Shown here piece by piece: positions 22,670-31,932 of a stretch of DNA of 64,000 nt (position 1 is its first letter; each line of letters starts with the position of its first letter). Made by a program: the position numbers and the translations under genes. Source of the DNA: Streptomyces sp. NRRL WC-3605. Lineage in GTDB: Bacteria; Actinomycetota; Actinomycetes; Streptomycetales; Streptomycetaceae. Location: assembly GCF_001509795.1 (NCBI RefSeq), contig NZ_LLZN01000056.1, positions 161,103-225,102 on the forward strand, read 5' to 3'. The notes below the pieces were generated by a model. It did not search any database. It was not told the origin of the DNA and was given only the letters and a program-made list of their open reading frames with translations.

Positions 22670-23011
22670 CCAACTCCTCGTCGCTCCAGGCCAGTTCCCG
22701 GTTACCCCGGGTATCGGCGATTTCCGGCCACCCACTTCATTCCGTGATTTCGGGATTTGTCGACCATCGGCCACGCCGTTCTGTGACGCACCACACGCAA
22801 CCAACTCCCGTACATTTCCCTCTACTTGACGGTGAGTAGGTGATTCCGGACCGATGGTGACCGAGCGCGTCGGATGGTTCGATTCCGTTCGCCCTGATGC
22901 GTGACTCCCGCCACAGATCGCCCGTTGTCTTCTTCATGAGCCCGGGACCAGCCCGGTTCACGGACCGGGAGCCACCCGGCCCCGCCACGCCACATCCCGA
23001 GGGAGCCATCC
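22670..23011. other. Divergent intergenic region upstream of the CxxC-motif gene
   Basis: No gene seen. A TTGACG element at 22826-22831 on the plus strand could be a -35 box for the gene at 23012, but the hexamer 18 bases downstream is a poor -10 match. Confidence 0.35.
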
Positions 23012-23794
23012 GTGCCGCGCATGCTCGACGTCAGCGACGAGGTACGTGCCGAGATCGGCGACGAGGAAGCCGACCGGCTGCTCGCCGGGGAGAACGCCCC
23101 GGGCAGCTACGACTGCACGTCCTGCCGTACCCCGGGCGACTCCGGACAGGAGCGCACCAGCACCGTCCTGTTCATCGGCGAGGAGACCGCCGTCCTCGCC
23201 TTCGCCCACGCCACCTGCCTGCCCTCACAGGTCGTCCAGGTGACCGAGGACCAGCTGCGGGGAGCGGTGAAGTCCATCACCGGCGACCGCGTCGACCCCG
23301 AGCCCGAGCGGGTCGTGCCGGAGCAGGCCGTGCTGGGCGTGACCAGCGGACTGGTGCTGATCGCCGGGGAGCTGCACCCCGCCCTGGTCGTCGAGCCGAC
23401 CGGCCCGATCGTGCGGCCCGGCGCGACCGGCACCGGCGACGACTTCCTCCCGCTGCTGATCGAGCAGGGTTTCATGCCGGCGACGGAACTGGCGGAGGTG
23501 CCGCCCGTGCTGCACGGCTGGTCCGTGCTGCTGGCGATGGGCCAGCTGCACGCCGTTCTGCAGCCGGGTCCGAACGGCGGCCAGCCGGTGGCCTGGTGGC
23601 AGGCCCACCAGCCGCTCCAGGTGACCGACGGCTGGCGGGCGGCCGCCAACAAGCACCAGCAGGTGCTGATGTTCGCGGCCCCGGCGGGCTCCATCGGCCG
23701 CCAGCCCCGCGAGGACCTGCTGCGCGGCGCGCTGGACAAGGCGGCGGCCAACGGGCAGCTGGTGGGGGCCGCGCTGCCGCTCGCGGGGACCTGA
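23012..23794 (+). CDS. Conserved hypothetical protein with N-terminal CxxC motif
   Basis: A 260-residue soluble protein of unknown function. There is no signal peptide. A CTSC pair occurs at about residues 35-38 and another Cys near 69 (AHATCLP), and the rest is mixed alpha/beta with no family I can name. The GTG at 23012 has GGGAG 7 bases upstream; ATG 23021 is an alternative. It stands alone between the rpf genes and a small gene at 23925. Codon use fits the surrounding genes. Confidence 0.65.
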   Translation: MPRMLDVSDEVRAEIGDEEADRLLAGENAPGSYDCTSCRTPGDSGQERTSTVLFIGEETAVLAFAHATCLPSQVVQVTEDQLRGAVKSITGDRVDPEPERVVPEQAVLGVTSGLVLIAGELHPALVVEPTGPIVRPGATGTGDDFLPLLIEQGFMPATELAEVPPVLHGWSVLLAMGQLHAVLQPGPNGGQPVAWWQAHQPLQVTDGWRAAANKHQQVLMFAAPAGSIGRQPREDLLRGALDKAAANGQLVGAALPLAGT

Positions 23795-23924
23795 CCGCGC
23801 CCGTCCGCCGGGCCCGTCACCCTCGGGCGGACGGGCCGGGGCGGCCGTGCACCGGAGGCTCCGCACGCCCCTTTGGTGCGCTCACCGGCCGCATCCCTTC
23901 CGGTGCCGGGTCGTTTGGACATAC

Positions 23925-24275
23925 GTGCATGCATACGACGTTCCCCGCTATCAGGGTGGCTCCTCGCCCACGCCGATCTACGACGCGCTCTACGCCGAGT
24001 ACGTCAAGTCCTTCCGCTCCCTGCCGGGAGACCGCAGCGGCGAGGAGGATCTGGGGTTCGTCGCCTTCGGGAACATCCAGCGCGGTACCGGCACCTACGG
24101 CGGCTACCGCCCGGGGTCGTTCAGCAGTTCGTACAGCGCCTACAGCGCGGGGGCGCACAGCGCCCGGCACCACGGCGGGCCGCAGCCGCAGTGGCAGCGC
24201 GTCGGGCACATCGGGCCCCAGAGCGGCGGGATGCAGCACGTCCCGGCGGCGCTGCCGCCGGCGCGCAGGGGCTGA
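23925..24275 (+). CDS. Small conserved streptomycete protein, unknown function
   Basis: A 116-residue protein. An acidic/aromatic N-terminal half (HAYDVPRYQGGSSPTPIYDA, EEDLGFVAFGNIQRG) is followed by a Ser/Tyr/Gly/His-rich, probably disordered C-terminal half. The TPIYD motif occurs in several small Streptomyces-only proteins. The GTG at 23925 is chosen because the recognisable sequence begins there; no clear ribosome binding site is seen, and upstream in-frame starts exist back to 23847. A strong terminator follows 5 bases after the stop. Confidence 0.6.
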   Translation: MHAYDVPRYQGGSSPTPIYDALYAEYVKSFRSLPGDRSGEEDLGFVAFGNIQRGTGTYGGYRPGSFSSSYSAYSAGAHSARHHGGPQPQWQRVGHIGPQSGGMQHVPAALPPARRG

Positions 24276-24279
24276 CGGA

Positions 24280-24323
24280 CATGACGAAGGGGCGGTCCCG
24301 ATCGGGACCGCCCCTTCGTCATG
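24280..24323. terminator. Bidirectional terminator (perfect 44-base palindrome)
   Basis: A perfect inverted repeat with 22-base arms centred between 24301 and 24302, placed between the convergent stops at 24275 and 24327. Confidence 0.92.
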
Positions 24324-24326
24324 GCG

Positions 24327-25805
24327 TCACTTCTTCTTGCCGCGCTTCTCGCGCACACGCACGGAGATGTGGATCGGCGTGCCCTCGAAGCCGAACTCCT
24401 CGCGCAGGCGGCGCTCGATGAACCGGCGGTAGCCCGCCTCGATGAAGCCGGAGGCGAACAGCACGAACCGCGGCGGCTTCGTGCCGGCCTGGGTGCCGAA
24501 GAGGATGCGGGGCTGCTTGCCGCCGCGGATCGGGTGCGGGTGGGCGGCGACCAGTTCACCCAGGAAGGCGTTCAGGCGGCCGGTGGGGACCCGGGTCTCC
24601 CAGCCCGCGAGGGCCGTCTCGATCGCCGGGACCAGCTTCTCCATGTGCCGCCCGGTGCGGGCCGACACGTTCACCCGGGGTGCCCAGGAGACCTGGCCGA
24701 ACTCGGTCTCGATCTCCCGCTCCAGGTAGTAGCGGCGCTCCTCGTCGAGGTTGTCCCACTTGTTGTAGGCGATGACGATGGCGCGGCCCGCCTCGACGGC
24801 CATGGTGACGATCCGCTGGTCCTGGACCGAGATGGACTCCGAGGCGTCGATCAGGATGACCGCGACCTCGGCCTTCTCCACGGCGGCCGCGGTGCGCAGC
24901 GAGGCGTAGTAGTCGGCGCCCTGCTGCAGGTGGACCCGCTTGCGGATGCCCGCCGTGTCGACGAACTTCCAGGTGACGCCGCCCAGTTCGATCAGCTCGT
25001 CGACCGGGTCGCGAGTGGTTCCGGCGAGTTCGTTGACGACGACGCGCTCCTCGCCCGCCACCTTGTTCAGCAGGGAGGACTTGCCGACGTTGGGGCGCCC
25101 GATGAGGGCGATGCGGCGCGGGCCACCCACGGCCGTGCCGCCGAAGGTCTGCGCGGGCGCGGTGGGCAGGACCTCCAGGACGGCGTCCAGCATGTCGCCG
25201 GTGCCGCGGCCGTGCAGCGCGGAGACCGGGTGCGGCTCGCCGAGCCCGAGGGCCCACAGGTAGGCCGCGTCGGCCTCGCCGCTGGGGCCGTCCACCTTGT
25301 TGGCGGCCAGCACGACGGGCTTGCCGGCCTTGCGCAGCAGCCGGACGACGGCCTCGTCGGTGTCGGTGGCGCCGACCTTGGCGTCCACGACGAACACGAC
25401 GGCGTCGGCGGCCTCGATCGCGTACTCGGCCTGGGCGGCCACGGAGGCGTCGATGCCGAGGACGTCCTGCTCCCAGCCGCCGGTGTCGACGACCTTGAAG
25501 CGGCGGCCCGCCCACTCGGCCTCGTAGGTGACGCGGTCGCGGGTGACGCCGGGCTTGTCCTCGACGACGGCCTCGCGGCGGCCGATGATCCGGTTGACGA
25601 GGGTCGACTTGCCGACATTGGGCCGGCCGACGACGGCGAGCACGGGCAGCGGGCCGTGCCCGGCCGCCTCGATCGCGCCCTCGACGTCCTCGAGGTCGAA
25701 GCCCTCTTCCGCGGCGAGCTCCATGAACTCCGCGTACTCGGCGTCGCCAAGCGCTCCGTGGTCGTGCTCCTCGCCCGAGCCCTCGGAGTGGATGTGGTCG
25801 TTCAT
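24327..25805 (-). CDS. der: Ribosome biogenesis GTPase Der (EngA)
   Basis: A 492-residue protein with two tandem GTPase domains and a C-terminal KH-like domain, the Der architecture. G1 motifs are GRPNVGKST (60-68) in domain 1 and GRPNVGKSS in domain 2; G3 is DTGG and DTAG; G4 is NKVD and NKWD. The acidic N-terminal extension of about 50 residues is usual in actinobacteria. Der assists 50S subunit assembly. ATG 25805 is preferred over 25826 because AAGG lies upstream of it. It is the last gene of the aroH-tyrA-cmk-plsC-der cluster, and the cmk-der link is common in actinobacteria. Confidence 0.95.
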   Translation of the reverse strand: MNDHIHSEGSGEEHDHGALGDAEYAEFMELAAEEGFDLEDVEGAIEAAGHGPLPVLAVVGRPNVGKSTLVNRIIGRREAVVEDKPGVTRDRVTYEAEWAGRRFKVVDTGGWEQDVLGIDASVAAQAEYAIEAADAVVFVVDAKVGATDTDEAVVRLLRKAGKPVVLAANKVDGPSGEADAAYLWALGLGEPHPVSALHGRGTGDMLDAVLEVLPTAPAQTFGGTAVGGPRRIALIGRPNVGKSSLLNKVAGEERVVVNELAGTTRDPVDELIELGGVTWKFVDTAGIRKRVHLQQGADYYASLRTAAAVEKAEVAVILIDASESISVQDQRIVTMAVEAGRAIVIAYNKWDNLDEERRYYLEREIETEFGQVSWAPRVNVSARTGRHMEKLVPAIETALAGWETRVPTGRLNAFLGELVAAHPHPIRGGKQPRILFGTQAGTKPPRFVLFASGFIEAGYRRFIERRLREEFGFEGTPIHISVRVREKRGKKK

Positions 25806-25883
25806 GAAGTCCGTACCTTCGTTCATCGTGGTGATCGGTGGAGCGGCGGGTGGTCCACCCGCTGATCCACTACTCAGTGTCGC

Positions 25884-26528
25884 CTAGCGACCGGTCAGTC
25901 GCCTGGCGTTTTCCAGGTGCGCGGTGAGCTCCTTCTGGATGCGCTCCGTCGCCTCGTCCAGCGCGCGACGGGTGCGCCGCCCGCTTCCGTCGCCCGCGTC
26001 GAACGGGTCGCCGAAGACGACGTCCACGCGGTGCCGCAGCGGGGGCAGCCCCTTGATCAGCCGTCCGCGCTTCTCAGAACTTCCCAGCACCGCGACCGGG
26101 ACGATCGGGGCGCCGCCGCGCACGGCGAAGTACGCGAGTCCGGCGCGCAGCGACGCGAAGTCGCCCTCGCCCCGGGTGCCCTCGGGGAATATGCCGAGGA
26201 CGCCGCCCTGGCCCAGCACGTCGAGCGCGCGGGTGATGGCCGTGCGGTCGGCGGAGTGCCGGTCCACCTTCAGCTGCCCGATGCCGGTCAGGAAGGGGTC
26301 GAGCGGGCCGACGAAGGCTTCCTTCTTGATCAGGAAGTGCACGGGCCGGGGTGCGACGCCCATCACCATGGGCCCGTCGATGTTGTGGCTGTGGTTGACC
26401 GCGAGGATCAGCGGCCCGGTGGCGGGCACCTTCCAGGCGCCCAGGACGCGCGGCCGCCACAGCCCGTACATCAGGCCGACGCCGATCCGCCGCCCGATGT
26501 CGGCACCGCGCTCGGATGCTGCTGTCAC
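25884..26528 (-). CDS. 1-acyl-sn-glycerol-3-phosphate acyltransferase (PlsC-like)
   Basis: A 214-residue membrane-associated acyltransferase. The catalytic HxxxxD motif is NHSHNIDGP and the glycerophosphate-binding motif is FPEGTRG, about 75 residues later. The family transfers an acyl chain to lysophosphatidate in phospholipid synthesis. The GTG start at 26528 overlaps the cmk stop (GTGA), giving translational coupling with cmk as in many actinobacteria. The der start is about 78 bases downstream. Confidence 0.88.
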   Translation of the reverse strand: MTAASERGADIGRRIGVGLMYGLWRPRVLGAWKVPATGPLILAVNHSHNIDGPMVMGVAPRPVHFLIKKEAFVGPLDPFLTGIGQLKVDRHSADRTAITRALDVLGQGGVLGIFPEGTRGEGDFASLRAGLAYFAVRGGAPIVPVAVLGSSEKRGRLIKGLPPLRHRVDVVFGDPFDAGDGSGRRTRRALDEATERIQKELTAHLENARRLTGR

Positions 26529-27211
26529 TTGGCGGCCCGCTTCTCCTCGACGAGCGTGACGACGCACTCGATGACCTGCTGGAGGGTGAGCTCGGTGGTG
26601 TCCACCTCGACCGCGTCGTCCGCCTTGGCCAGCGGGGACGTCTTACGGGTGGAGTCGGCGGCGTCGCGCTTGAGCAGCGCCTCGCGGGTGGAGTGCACGT
26701 CGGCGCCCTTGAGCTCCCCGCTGCGGCGGGCGGCGCGCGCCTCGGCGGAGGCGGTGAGGAAGATCTTCAGGTCGGCGTCGGGGAGGACGGTGGTGCCGAT
26801 GTCGCGTCCCTCGACGACGATGCCGCGCTCGGCGGAGGTGGCGATCGAGCGCTGCAGCTCGGTGATCCTGGCGCGCACCTCGGGCACCGCGCTGACCGCG
26901 CTGACCTGGGAGGTGACCTCCAGCGTGCGGATCGGGCCGGCGACGTCGACGCCGTCCACGGTGATCGTCGGGCCCGTCGGGTCGGTGCCGGAGACGATCT
27001 CGGGCTTGCCCGCCACGGCGGCGATCGCGGACGGGTCCTCTATGTCGATGCCGTTGGTCACCATCCACCAGGTGATCGCCCGGTACTGGGCGCCGGTGTC
27101 CAGGTAGCTCAGTCCGAGCTGCGCGGCGACGGCCTTCGAGGTGCTCGACTTGCCCGTGCCGGAGGGGCCGTCGATGGCGACAATCACGGGCTTGGCGGCA
27201 CCGTTTTCCAC
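26525..27211 (-). CDS. cmk: Cytidylate kinase
   Basis: A 228-residue CMP/dCMP kinase. The P-loop is AIDGPSGTGKSS near the N-terminus, followed by YLDTGAQYRAITWW, the GRDIGTTVLPDADLKIFLTA segment and the RRSGEL stretch. It makes CDP and dCDP from the monophosphates with ATP. The GTG at 27211 is chosen because AAGG lies about 10 bases upstream and the conserved sequence starts a few residues later. Part of the aroH-der cluster. Confidence 0.94.
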   Translation of the reverse strand: MENGAAKPVIVAIDGPSGTGKSSTSKAVAAQLGLSYLDTGAQYRAITWWMVTNGIDIEDPSAIAAVAGKPEIVSGTDPTGPTITVDGVDVAGPIRTLEVTSQVSAVSAVPEVRARITELQRSIATSAERGIVVEGRDIGTTVLPDADLKIFLTASAEARAARRSGELKGADVHSTREALLKRDAADSTRKTSPLAKADDAVEVDTTELTLQQVIECVVTLVEEKRAAK

Positions 27212-27341
27212 GGGAGGACACCTTCCTGGTGCTGTGGGGCGGGAGTATGGGGACGCGAGGGCGCCCCGCACAAGGTTACTGGGTGCGCGTCACTCGTCCG
27301 GCCGCGCCCGGACCGGGGGCCGGCGCCGGCCGCGGGGCCGT

Positions 27342-28427
27342 CTACTGCCGGATCGCCCAGCCCCGCTCCCGCAGGGCCGCGGTGAGCACCGGGGCCGCCT
27401 TCGGTTCCACCATGAGCTGCACCAGACCGGCCTGCTGCCCGGTGGCGTGCTCGATGCGGACGTCCTCGATGTTGACGCCGGCCCGGTCGGCGTCGGCGAA
27501 GATCCGCGCCAGCTGTCCGGGCTGGTCGTCGATGAGCACGGACACGACGTCGTAGACCCGCGGAGCCGTGCCGTGCTTGCCGGGGACCCGCACCTGTCCG
27601 GCGTTCCCTCGGCGCAGGACGTCCTCGATGCCGGAGACGCCCTCCAGCCGCTTGTCCTCGTCGGAGGACTGCAGCGCCCGCAGCGCCCGGACGGTCTCCT
27701 CCAGGTCGGCGGCGACGTCCGTGAGCAGGTCGGCGACCGGTCCGGGGTTCGCGGAGAGGATGTCGATCCACATCCGGGGGTCGGAGGCGGCGATCCGGGT
27801 CACGTCCCGGACGCCCTGGCCGCACAGCCGTACGGCCGCCTCCTCGGCGCCCTCCAGGCGGGCGGCGACCATGCTGGACATCAGGTGGGGCATGTGGGAC
27901 ACCAGGGCGACCGCGCGGTCGTGGGCGTCGGCGTCCATGACGACCGGGACGGCGCGGCAGTGCGAGACCAGTTCCAGGGCGAGGTTCAGCACCTCGGTGT
28001 CGGTGTCCCGGGTGGGGGTGAGCACCCAGGGGCGGCCCTCGAAGAGGTCGCCGGTGGCGGCCAGCGGGCCGGACTTCTCGCGCCCCGACATGGGGTGGGT
28101 GCCGATGTACGCGGTCAGGTCGAGGCCCAGCGCCTCCAGGTCGCGGCGGGGTCCGCCCTTGACGCTGGCGACGTCGAGGTAGCCGCGGGCCACGCCCCGG
28201 CGCATCGCGTCGGCGAGGACGGCCGCCACGTGCGCGGGCGGCGCGGCGATGATCGCGAGGTCGACGGGGCCGTCGGGCGCCTCGTCGGTGCCGGCGCCGA
28301 GCGCGGCGGCCGTGCGGGCCTGCTCGGGGTCGTGGTCGGCGAGGTGGACGGTGACGCCCCGCTGGGACAGGGCGAGGGCGGCGGAGGTGCCGATGAGTCC
28401 GGTGCCGATGACGAGTGCGGTTCTCAC
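27342..28427 (-). CDS. tyrA: Prephenate dehydrogenase with C-terminal ACT domain
   Basis: A 361-residue enzyme of tyrosine biosynthesis. The nucleotide-binding motif GTGLIGTSAALAL is at the N-terminus. The active-site segment GTHPMSGREKSG contains the catalytic His. An all-helical dimerisation domain follows, then an ACT-like domain at about 290-355 (VYDVVSVLIDDQPGQLARIF) that probably binds an amino acid for feedback control. The GTG at 28427 overlaps the aroH stop (GTGA). Being next to chorismate mutase, the two enzymes carry out consecutive steps from chorismate. Confidence 0.92.
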   Translation of the reverse strand: MRTALVIGTGLIGTSAALALSQRGVTVHLADHDPEQARTAAALGAGTDEAPDGPVDLAIIAAPPAHVAAVLADAMRRGVARGYLDVASVKGGPRRDLEALGLDLTAYIGTHPMSGREKSGPLAATGDLFEGRPWVLTPTRDTDTEVLNLALELVSHCRAVPVVMDADAHDRAVALVSHMPHLMSSMVAARLEGAEEAAVRLCGQGVRDVTRIAASDPRMWIDILSANPGPVADLLTDVAADLEETVRALRALQSSDEDKRLEGVSGIEDVLRRGNAGQVRVPGKHGTAPRVYDVVSVLIDDQPGQLARIFADADRAGVNIEDVRIEHATGQQAGLVQLMVEPKAAPVLTAALRERGWAIRQ

Positions 28428-28786
28428 TGGGCGATGTCCTTGCGCAGGGCGGCCGCGGCCCCCAGGTAGACGTGGGCGATCTCGGCGCGGGGCCGGTCGG
28501 ACTCGATGTGCGCGAGGACCCGGACGACGCGGGGCATGGCGCCCTCGATGTCGAGTTCCTGGGCGCAGATCAGGGGGACGTCCACGATCCCGAGCTTGCG
28601 GGCGGCGGCCGCGGGGAAGTCGCTGTGCAGGTCGGGGGTGGCCGTGAACCAGATGCTGATCAGGTCGTCCGCGGTGAGGTCGTTGCGTTCGAGGACGGCG
28701 GTGAGCAGGGCCCCGACCCGCTCGTCCATGTGGCCGGCCTCGTCCCGATCCAGCTGGACGGCCCCCCGGACCGCTCGTACCGCCAC
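28424..28786 (-). CDS. aroH: Chorismate mutase, AroH class
   Basis: A 120-residue enzyme of the trimeric AroH class (as in Bacillus), not the helical AroQ class. It has VRAVRGAVQLDRDE at the start, ISIWFTATPDLHSDFPAAAARK in the middle, and the late HVYLGAA segment with the active-site Tyr. It converts chorismate to prephenate, the substrate of the next gene. The GTG at 28786 has AAGGAG 7 bases upstream. First gene of the cluster; promoter not identified. Confidence 0.93.
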   Translation of the reverse strand: MAVRAVRGAVQLDRDEAGHMDERVGALLTAVLERNDLTADDLISIWFTATPDLHSDFPAAAARKLGIVDVPLICAQELDIEGAMPRVVRVLAHIESDRPRAEIAHVYLGAAAALRKDIAQ

Positions 28787-29035
28787 GGCGCTGCTCCTTG
28801 CTGACGTACCGATCGCCTCTACGCGGGTCCAGCCTAGTCAGCCCGCACACCGCCCACGCACCGCGCCCGTACGCTGAGACGCCGCCCGGTACGGGACGAA
28901 TGCTCGATTCAGGGTGCGGTTCCCGAATTACCACTTCTTGGGTGCTTCGGATGCGAAGATGCTGCTGCTCCTGCCCGGAGCGGGTCGCCCACGACCCCTT
29001 GGCCCCCCTCTCGCGCACACCTCCGGAGTGACGAC

Positions 29036-29464
29036 ATGACCAACCGTCCGACGCGACGACACCTCCTCATCGCGACGGGCACGGCGGGCGCCGCCGCGCT
29101 CACCGTCGGCTGCGGGGACTCCGGCGACGGCGACTCGTCGTCGAACGTCTCCCCCGGCCGGTCCGGCGGGACGCCCGGCCAGGAGCTGACCACGACCGAC
29201 GCCGTCCCGGTGGGGGGCGGCAAGATCTTCGCCGACGAGAAGGTCGTGGTGACCCAGCCCGAGGAAGGGCGGTTCAAGGCGTTCTCCGCGATCTGCACGC
29301 ATCAGCAGTGCCTGGTCGCCACCGTCGCCGACGGCACGATCGACTGCCCGTGCCACGGCAGCAAGTTCAAGATCACGGACGGTTCGGTGGCGAACCCGCC
29401 GGCCACCCGGCCGCTGCCGCCGGAGAACATCGTGGTGGAGGGAAATTCGATCCGCCTGGTGTGA
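29036..29464 (+). CDS. Rieske 2Fe-2S lipoprotein with twin-arginine signal
   Basis: A 142-residue exported iron-sulfur protein. The signal has a twin-arginine region (PTRRHLLIATG) and a lipobox-like LTVGC, so it is probably exported folded and lipidated. The Rieske motifs are CTHQQC and CPCHGS, giving two Cys and two His ligands plus the disulfide pair. The domain (about 50-142) is of the small soluble kind. No electron donor or acceptor gene is adjacent and it is not near the bc1 genes, so its partner is unknown. The ATG at 29036 has GGAG 8 bases upstream. Confidence 0.88.
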   Translation: MTNRPTRRHLLIATGTAGAAALTVGCGDSGDGDSSSNVSPGRSGGTPGQELTTTDAVPVGGGKIFADEKVVVTQPEEGRFKAFSAICTHQQCLVATVADGTIDCPCHGSKFKITDGSVANPPATRPLPPENIVVEGNSIRLV

Positions 29465-29487
29465 CCGGGGCCCGTACGCTGCCGGAC

Positions 29488-30231
29488 ATGCGCCCCGAGA
29501 CCCTGGTCCGCGACCACACGATCTACTCCTGTGTCATGGGGTCGCGCGCCTTCGGTCTCGCGACGGACGGCAGCGACACCGACCGCCGGGGCGTCTTCCT
29601 CGCCCCCACCGCCCTGTTCTGGCGCTTCGACAAGCCGCCGACGCACGTCGAGGGACCGCTGCCCGAGCAGTTCGGCTGGGAGCTGGAACGCTTCTGCGAA
29701 CTGGCCCTGCGCGCCAACCCGAACATCCTGGAGTGCCTGCACTCCCCGCTCGTCGAGTACGCCGACGCCACCGGGGACGAGCTCCTCGCCCTGCGCGAGG
29801 CGTTCCTGTCCCGGCAGGCGTACGAGACGTTCACGCGGTACGCGCTCGGCCAGCGCAGAAAGCTGGAGGCGGGCCTGCCCGCCCACGGCACCCCGCGCTG
29901 GAAGCACGCCATGCACCTGCTGCGCCTCCTGGCGAGCGCCCGCGACCTGCTGCGCACCGGCCGCATGACGCTCGACGTAGGGGACGCGCGGGCGTCCCTG
30001 CTGGAGGTCAAGCGCGGCGAGGTCCCCTGGCCGGAGGTGGAGGCCCGGATGACCCGCCTGGCCGCGGAAGCCGAGGAGGCCCTGCACCGAAGCCCGCTGC
30101 CGGCGGAGCCGGACCGGCGCCGGGTGGAGGACTTCCTGGTCCGGGTCCGGCGCGCCTCAGCCCTCCAGCCGTACGCGGACGACGAAGGCGTGCAGGGCGT
30201 CGTAGGCGCTGGGGGCGTCGGGCAGCGCTGA
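29488..30231 (+). CDS. Predicted nucleotidyltransferase, PF10127 (RlaP-like) family
   Basis: A 247-residue protein with a nucleotidyltransferase fold. The glycine motif is MGSRAFGLATDGSD (residues 17-30), with the acidic pair in SDTD (Asp30, Asp32). The core is followed by a helical region (RYALGQRRKLEAGLPAHG, KHAMHLLRLLASARDLL) as in other members. The ATG at 29488 lies 23 bases after the Rieske gene stop. Its 3' end overlaps the convergent paralogue by 75 bases. PF10127 proteins have been proposed to act in RNA repair or modification by genomic association; the substrate is not known. It probably belongs functionally with the NrtR/ADP-ribosylglycohydrolase operon. Confidence 0.75.
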   Translation: MRPETLVRDHTIYSCVMGSRAFGLATDGSDTDRRGVFLAPTALFWRFDKPPTHVEGPLPEQFGWELERFCELALRANPNILECLHSPLVEYADATGDELLALREAFLSRQAYETFTRYALGQRRKLEAGLPAHGTPRWKHAMHLLRLLASARDLLRTGRMTLDVGDARASLLEVKRGEVPWPEVEARMTRLAAEAEEALHRSPLPAEPDRRRVEDFLVRVRRASALQPYADDEGVQGVVGAGGVGQR

Positions 30232-30906
30232 GGCGGCCTGCGCCTCGTCGAGCACGGCGTGCAGACGCTCCACGTCGGCCGCCACGCGCGCGTGGTCGAC
30301 GCCGGCGTCCCCGTGCTCGCGTTCGGCCTTCGCGGCGATCAGCTCGGGCAGATAGCCGGGCCCGCCGACCGCTTCCAGCAGGGTGGGCAGGTGGGGTTCG
30401 ACCTCGCCGCTGCGCATCAGGTGGATGCCGGTGAGCAGGACGCGGAAGGTGTAGAGCAGCGGCTTGAGCTCCCTGGTCCGCTCGAACAGCCGCCACTGCG
30501 TGGTGGCGAACCCCCGGTAGTGGTGGGCGTGGTGTGCGGTCAGGACCCCCGGCGCGAGCTCGGCCAGCTCGCGGTGGGCGTCGGTGGTGTGCACGACGAG
30601 CGGGGAGAGCAGCTGCTCCAGCACATAGCCGTTGCGGCGCAGCATGAGCCGTACGAACTTGCGCAGGTCGTGGGTGACCAGGTCCATCTCGACGCCGTCG
30701 CGCACCCACATCCGGGAGCGGGTCTCGTCCGGCTCCCGCAGCCCGACGAGGTCGGCGGCCGGCAGCAGGTGGACCCCGCGCAGGTCGACGTCCGAGTCAC
30801 GCGACGGGAAGCCGTAGAGGTGGGCGCCGGAGACGGTCGCGAACAGCACGGGGTCCGGCTGCTCCGCGATGACGGGAGTGAGGTCGAGGTCGAGGGCGTC
30901 GAGCAT
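30157..30906 (-). CDS. Predicted nucleotidyltransferase, PF10127 (RlaP-like), operon with ADP-ribosylglycohydrolase
   Basis: A 249-residue protein of the same family as its convergent neighbour. The nucleotidyltransferase motif is SGAHLYGFPSRDSDVDLRGV (residues 26-45), with Asp37, Asp39 and Asp41 as candidate metal ligands. A helical C-terminal half contains YRGFATTQWRLFER and LKPLLYTFRVLLTGIHLM. The ATG at 30906 begins 3 bases after the stop of the ADP-ribosylglycohydrolase gene, so the two are co-translated. Ser-Gly-Ala replaces the Gly-Ser of the paralogue, which may change activity. The target could be an RNA, protein or small molecule; sequence alone cannot tell. Confidence 0.78.
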   Translation of the reverse strand: MLDALDLDLTPVIAEQPDPVLFATVSGAHLYGFPSRDSDVDLRGVHLLPAADLVGLREPDETRSRMWVRDGVEMDLVTHDLRKFVRLMLRRNGYVLEQLLSPLVVHTTDAHRELAELAPGVLTAHHAHHYRGFATTQWRLFERTRELKPLLYTFRVLLTGIHLMRSGEVEPHLPTLLEAVGGPGYLPELIAAKAEREHGDAGVDHARVAADVERLHAVLDEAQAASALPDAPSAYDALHAFVVRVRLEG

Positions 30907-30909
30907 CGG

Positions 30910-31932
30910 TCAAGCGTCCCAGAGCGCTCCGAGGGCCAGCAGGTCGCCCCGGTACTCGATCCGGTCGGCCCAGTCGGCGGGCCAGGCGTCCGCGCCGAGG
31001 TGGGCGCCGGCGAACGCCCCGGCCAGGCAGGCGATCGAGTCGGAGTCCCCGGCCGTGCAGGCGGCCCGGCGCAGGGCGGTCAGCGGCTCGTCGACGAACC
31101 ACAGGAAGCACAGCAGCCCGGTGGCCAGCGCCTCCTCGGCGATCCAGCCCTCGCCGGTGGCCAGGCAGGGGTCGGTCTCCGGCGACACGGACCGGACGGC
31201 CTCCTGGAGCCGGTCCAGCACGGCCAGGCAGTCGTCCCAGCCGCGCGCGATGAAGTGCTCGGGGGTGGGGTCCTGGGAGCGGGTCCACAGGTCGCCGAGC
31301 CAGCGCTCGTGGTAGCGGGTGCGGTTGTCGTAGGCGTAGGACCGCAGCAGTCCGACCAGCCCGGCGGGGTCGGCGCCGCGCGCGAGGAGGTGCACGGCGT
31401 GCGCGGTCAGGTCGGACGCGGCGAGCGCCGTGGGGTGCCCGTGGGTGAGCCCGGACTGCAACTGGGCGGCGCCGGCGCGCTGTTCGTCGCCGAGCCCGGG
31501 GACGAGGCCGAGGGGGGCGACGCGCATGTTGGCGCCGCAGCCCTTGGAACCGATCTGCGAGGCGTCCTGCCAGGGCCTGCCGTCGTCCTTCAGCAGATTG
31601 CACGCGACCAGGCAGGTCCGGCCCGGCGCACGGTTGTTCTCAGGCGACTGGTACCAGTCCACGAACTCCTCGCGTACGGGCCGCTCCAGCCGCTCGGGCC
31701 CGAGCGGACCGCGGTCCATCGCCGTCCGCAGCCCCTTCCCCAGGGCCAGGGTCATCTGGGTGTCGTCGGTGACGATGGCCGGCTTCGGCAGGGGCATCTC
31801 GCGCCAGGGGCCGCACTTGGCGAGGATCGACGGCACGTCGTTGAACTCCGTCGGGAAGCCCAGCGCGTCGCCGAGGGCGAGCCCGAGCAGGGAGCCGGTG
31901 GCGGCGCGCTTGCGGACGGTGGTGGCGGTCAT
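30910..31932 (-). CDS. ADP-ribosylglycohydrolase family protein
   Basis: A 340-residue member of the DraG/ARH family. The dinuclear metal site is formed by TDDTQM (Thr55, Asp56, Asp57) and the late GDSDSIACLAGAFAGA segment. Such enzymes remove ADP-ribose from proteins, DNA or small molecules. The ATG at 31932 overlaps the nrtR stop by 4 bases (ATGA), and the nucleotidyltransferase starts 3 bases after its own stop. Released ADP-ribose would be the natural ligand of the NrtR-type regulator encoded upstream, which suggests a feedback loop. This is inference from family knowledge and arrangement. Confidence 0.9.
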   Translation of the reverse strand: MTATTVRKRAATGSLLGLALGDALGFPTEFNDVPSILAKCGPWREMPLPKPAIVTDDTQMTLALGKGLRTAMDRGPLGPERLERPVREEFVDWYQSPENNRAPGRTCLVACNLLKDDGRPWQDASQIGSKGCGANMRVAPLGLVPGLGDEQRAGAAQLQSGLTHGHPTALAASDLTAHAVHLLARGADPAGLVGLLRSYAYDNRTRYHERWLGDLWTRSQDPTPEHFIARGWDDCLAVLDRLQEAVRSVSPETDPCLATGEGWIAEEALATGLLCFLWFVDEPLTALRRAACTAGDSDSIACLAGAFAGAHLGADAWPADWADRIEYRGDLLALGALWDA

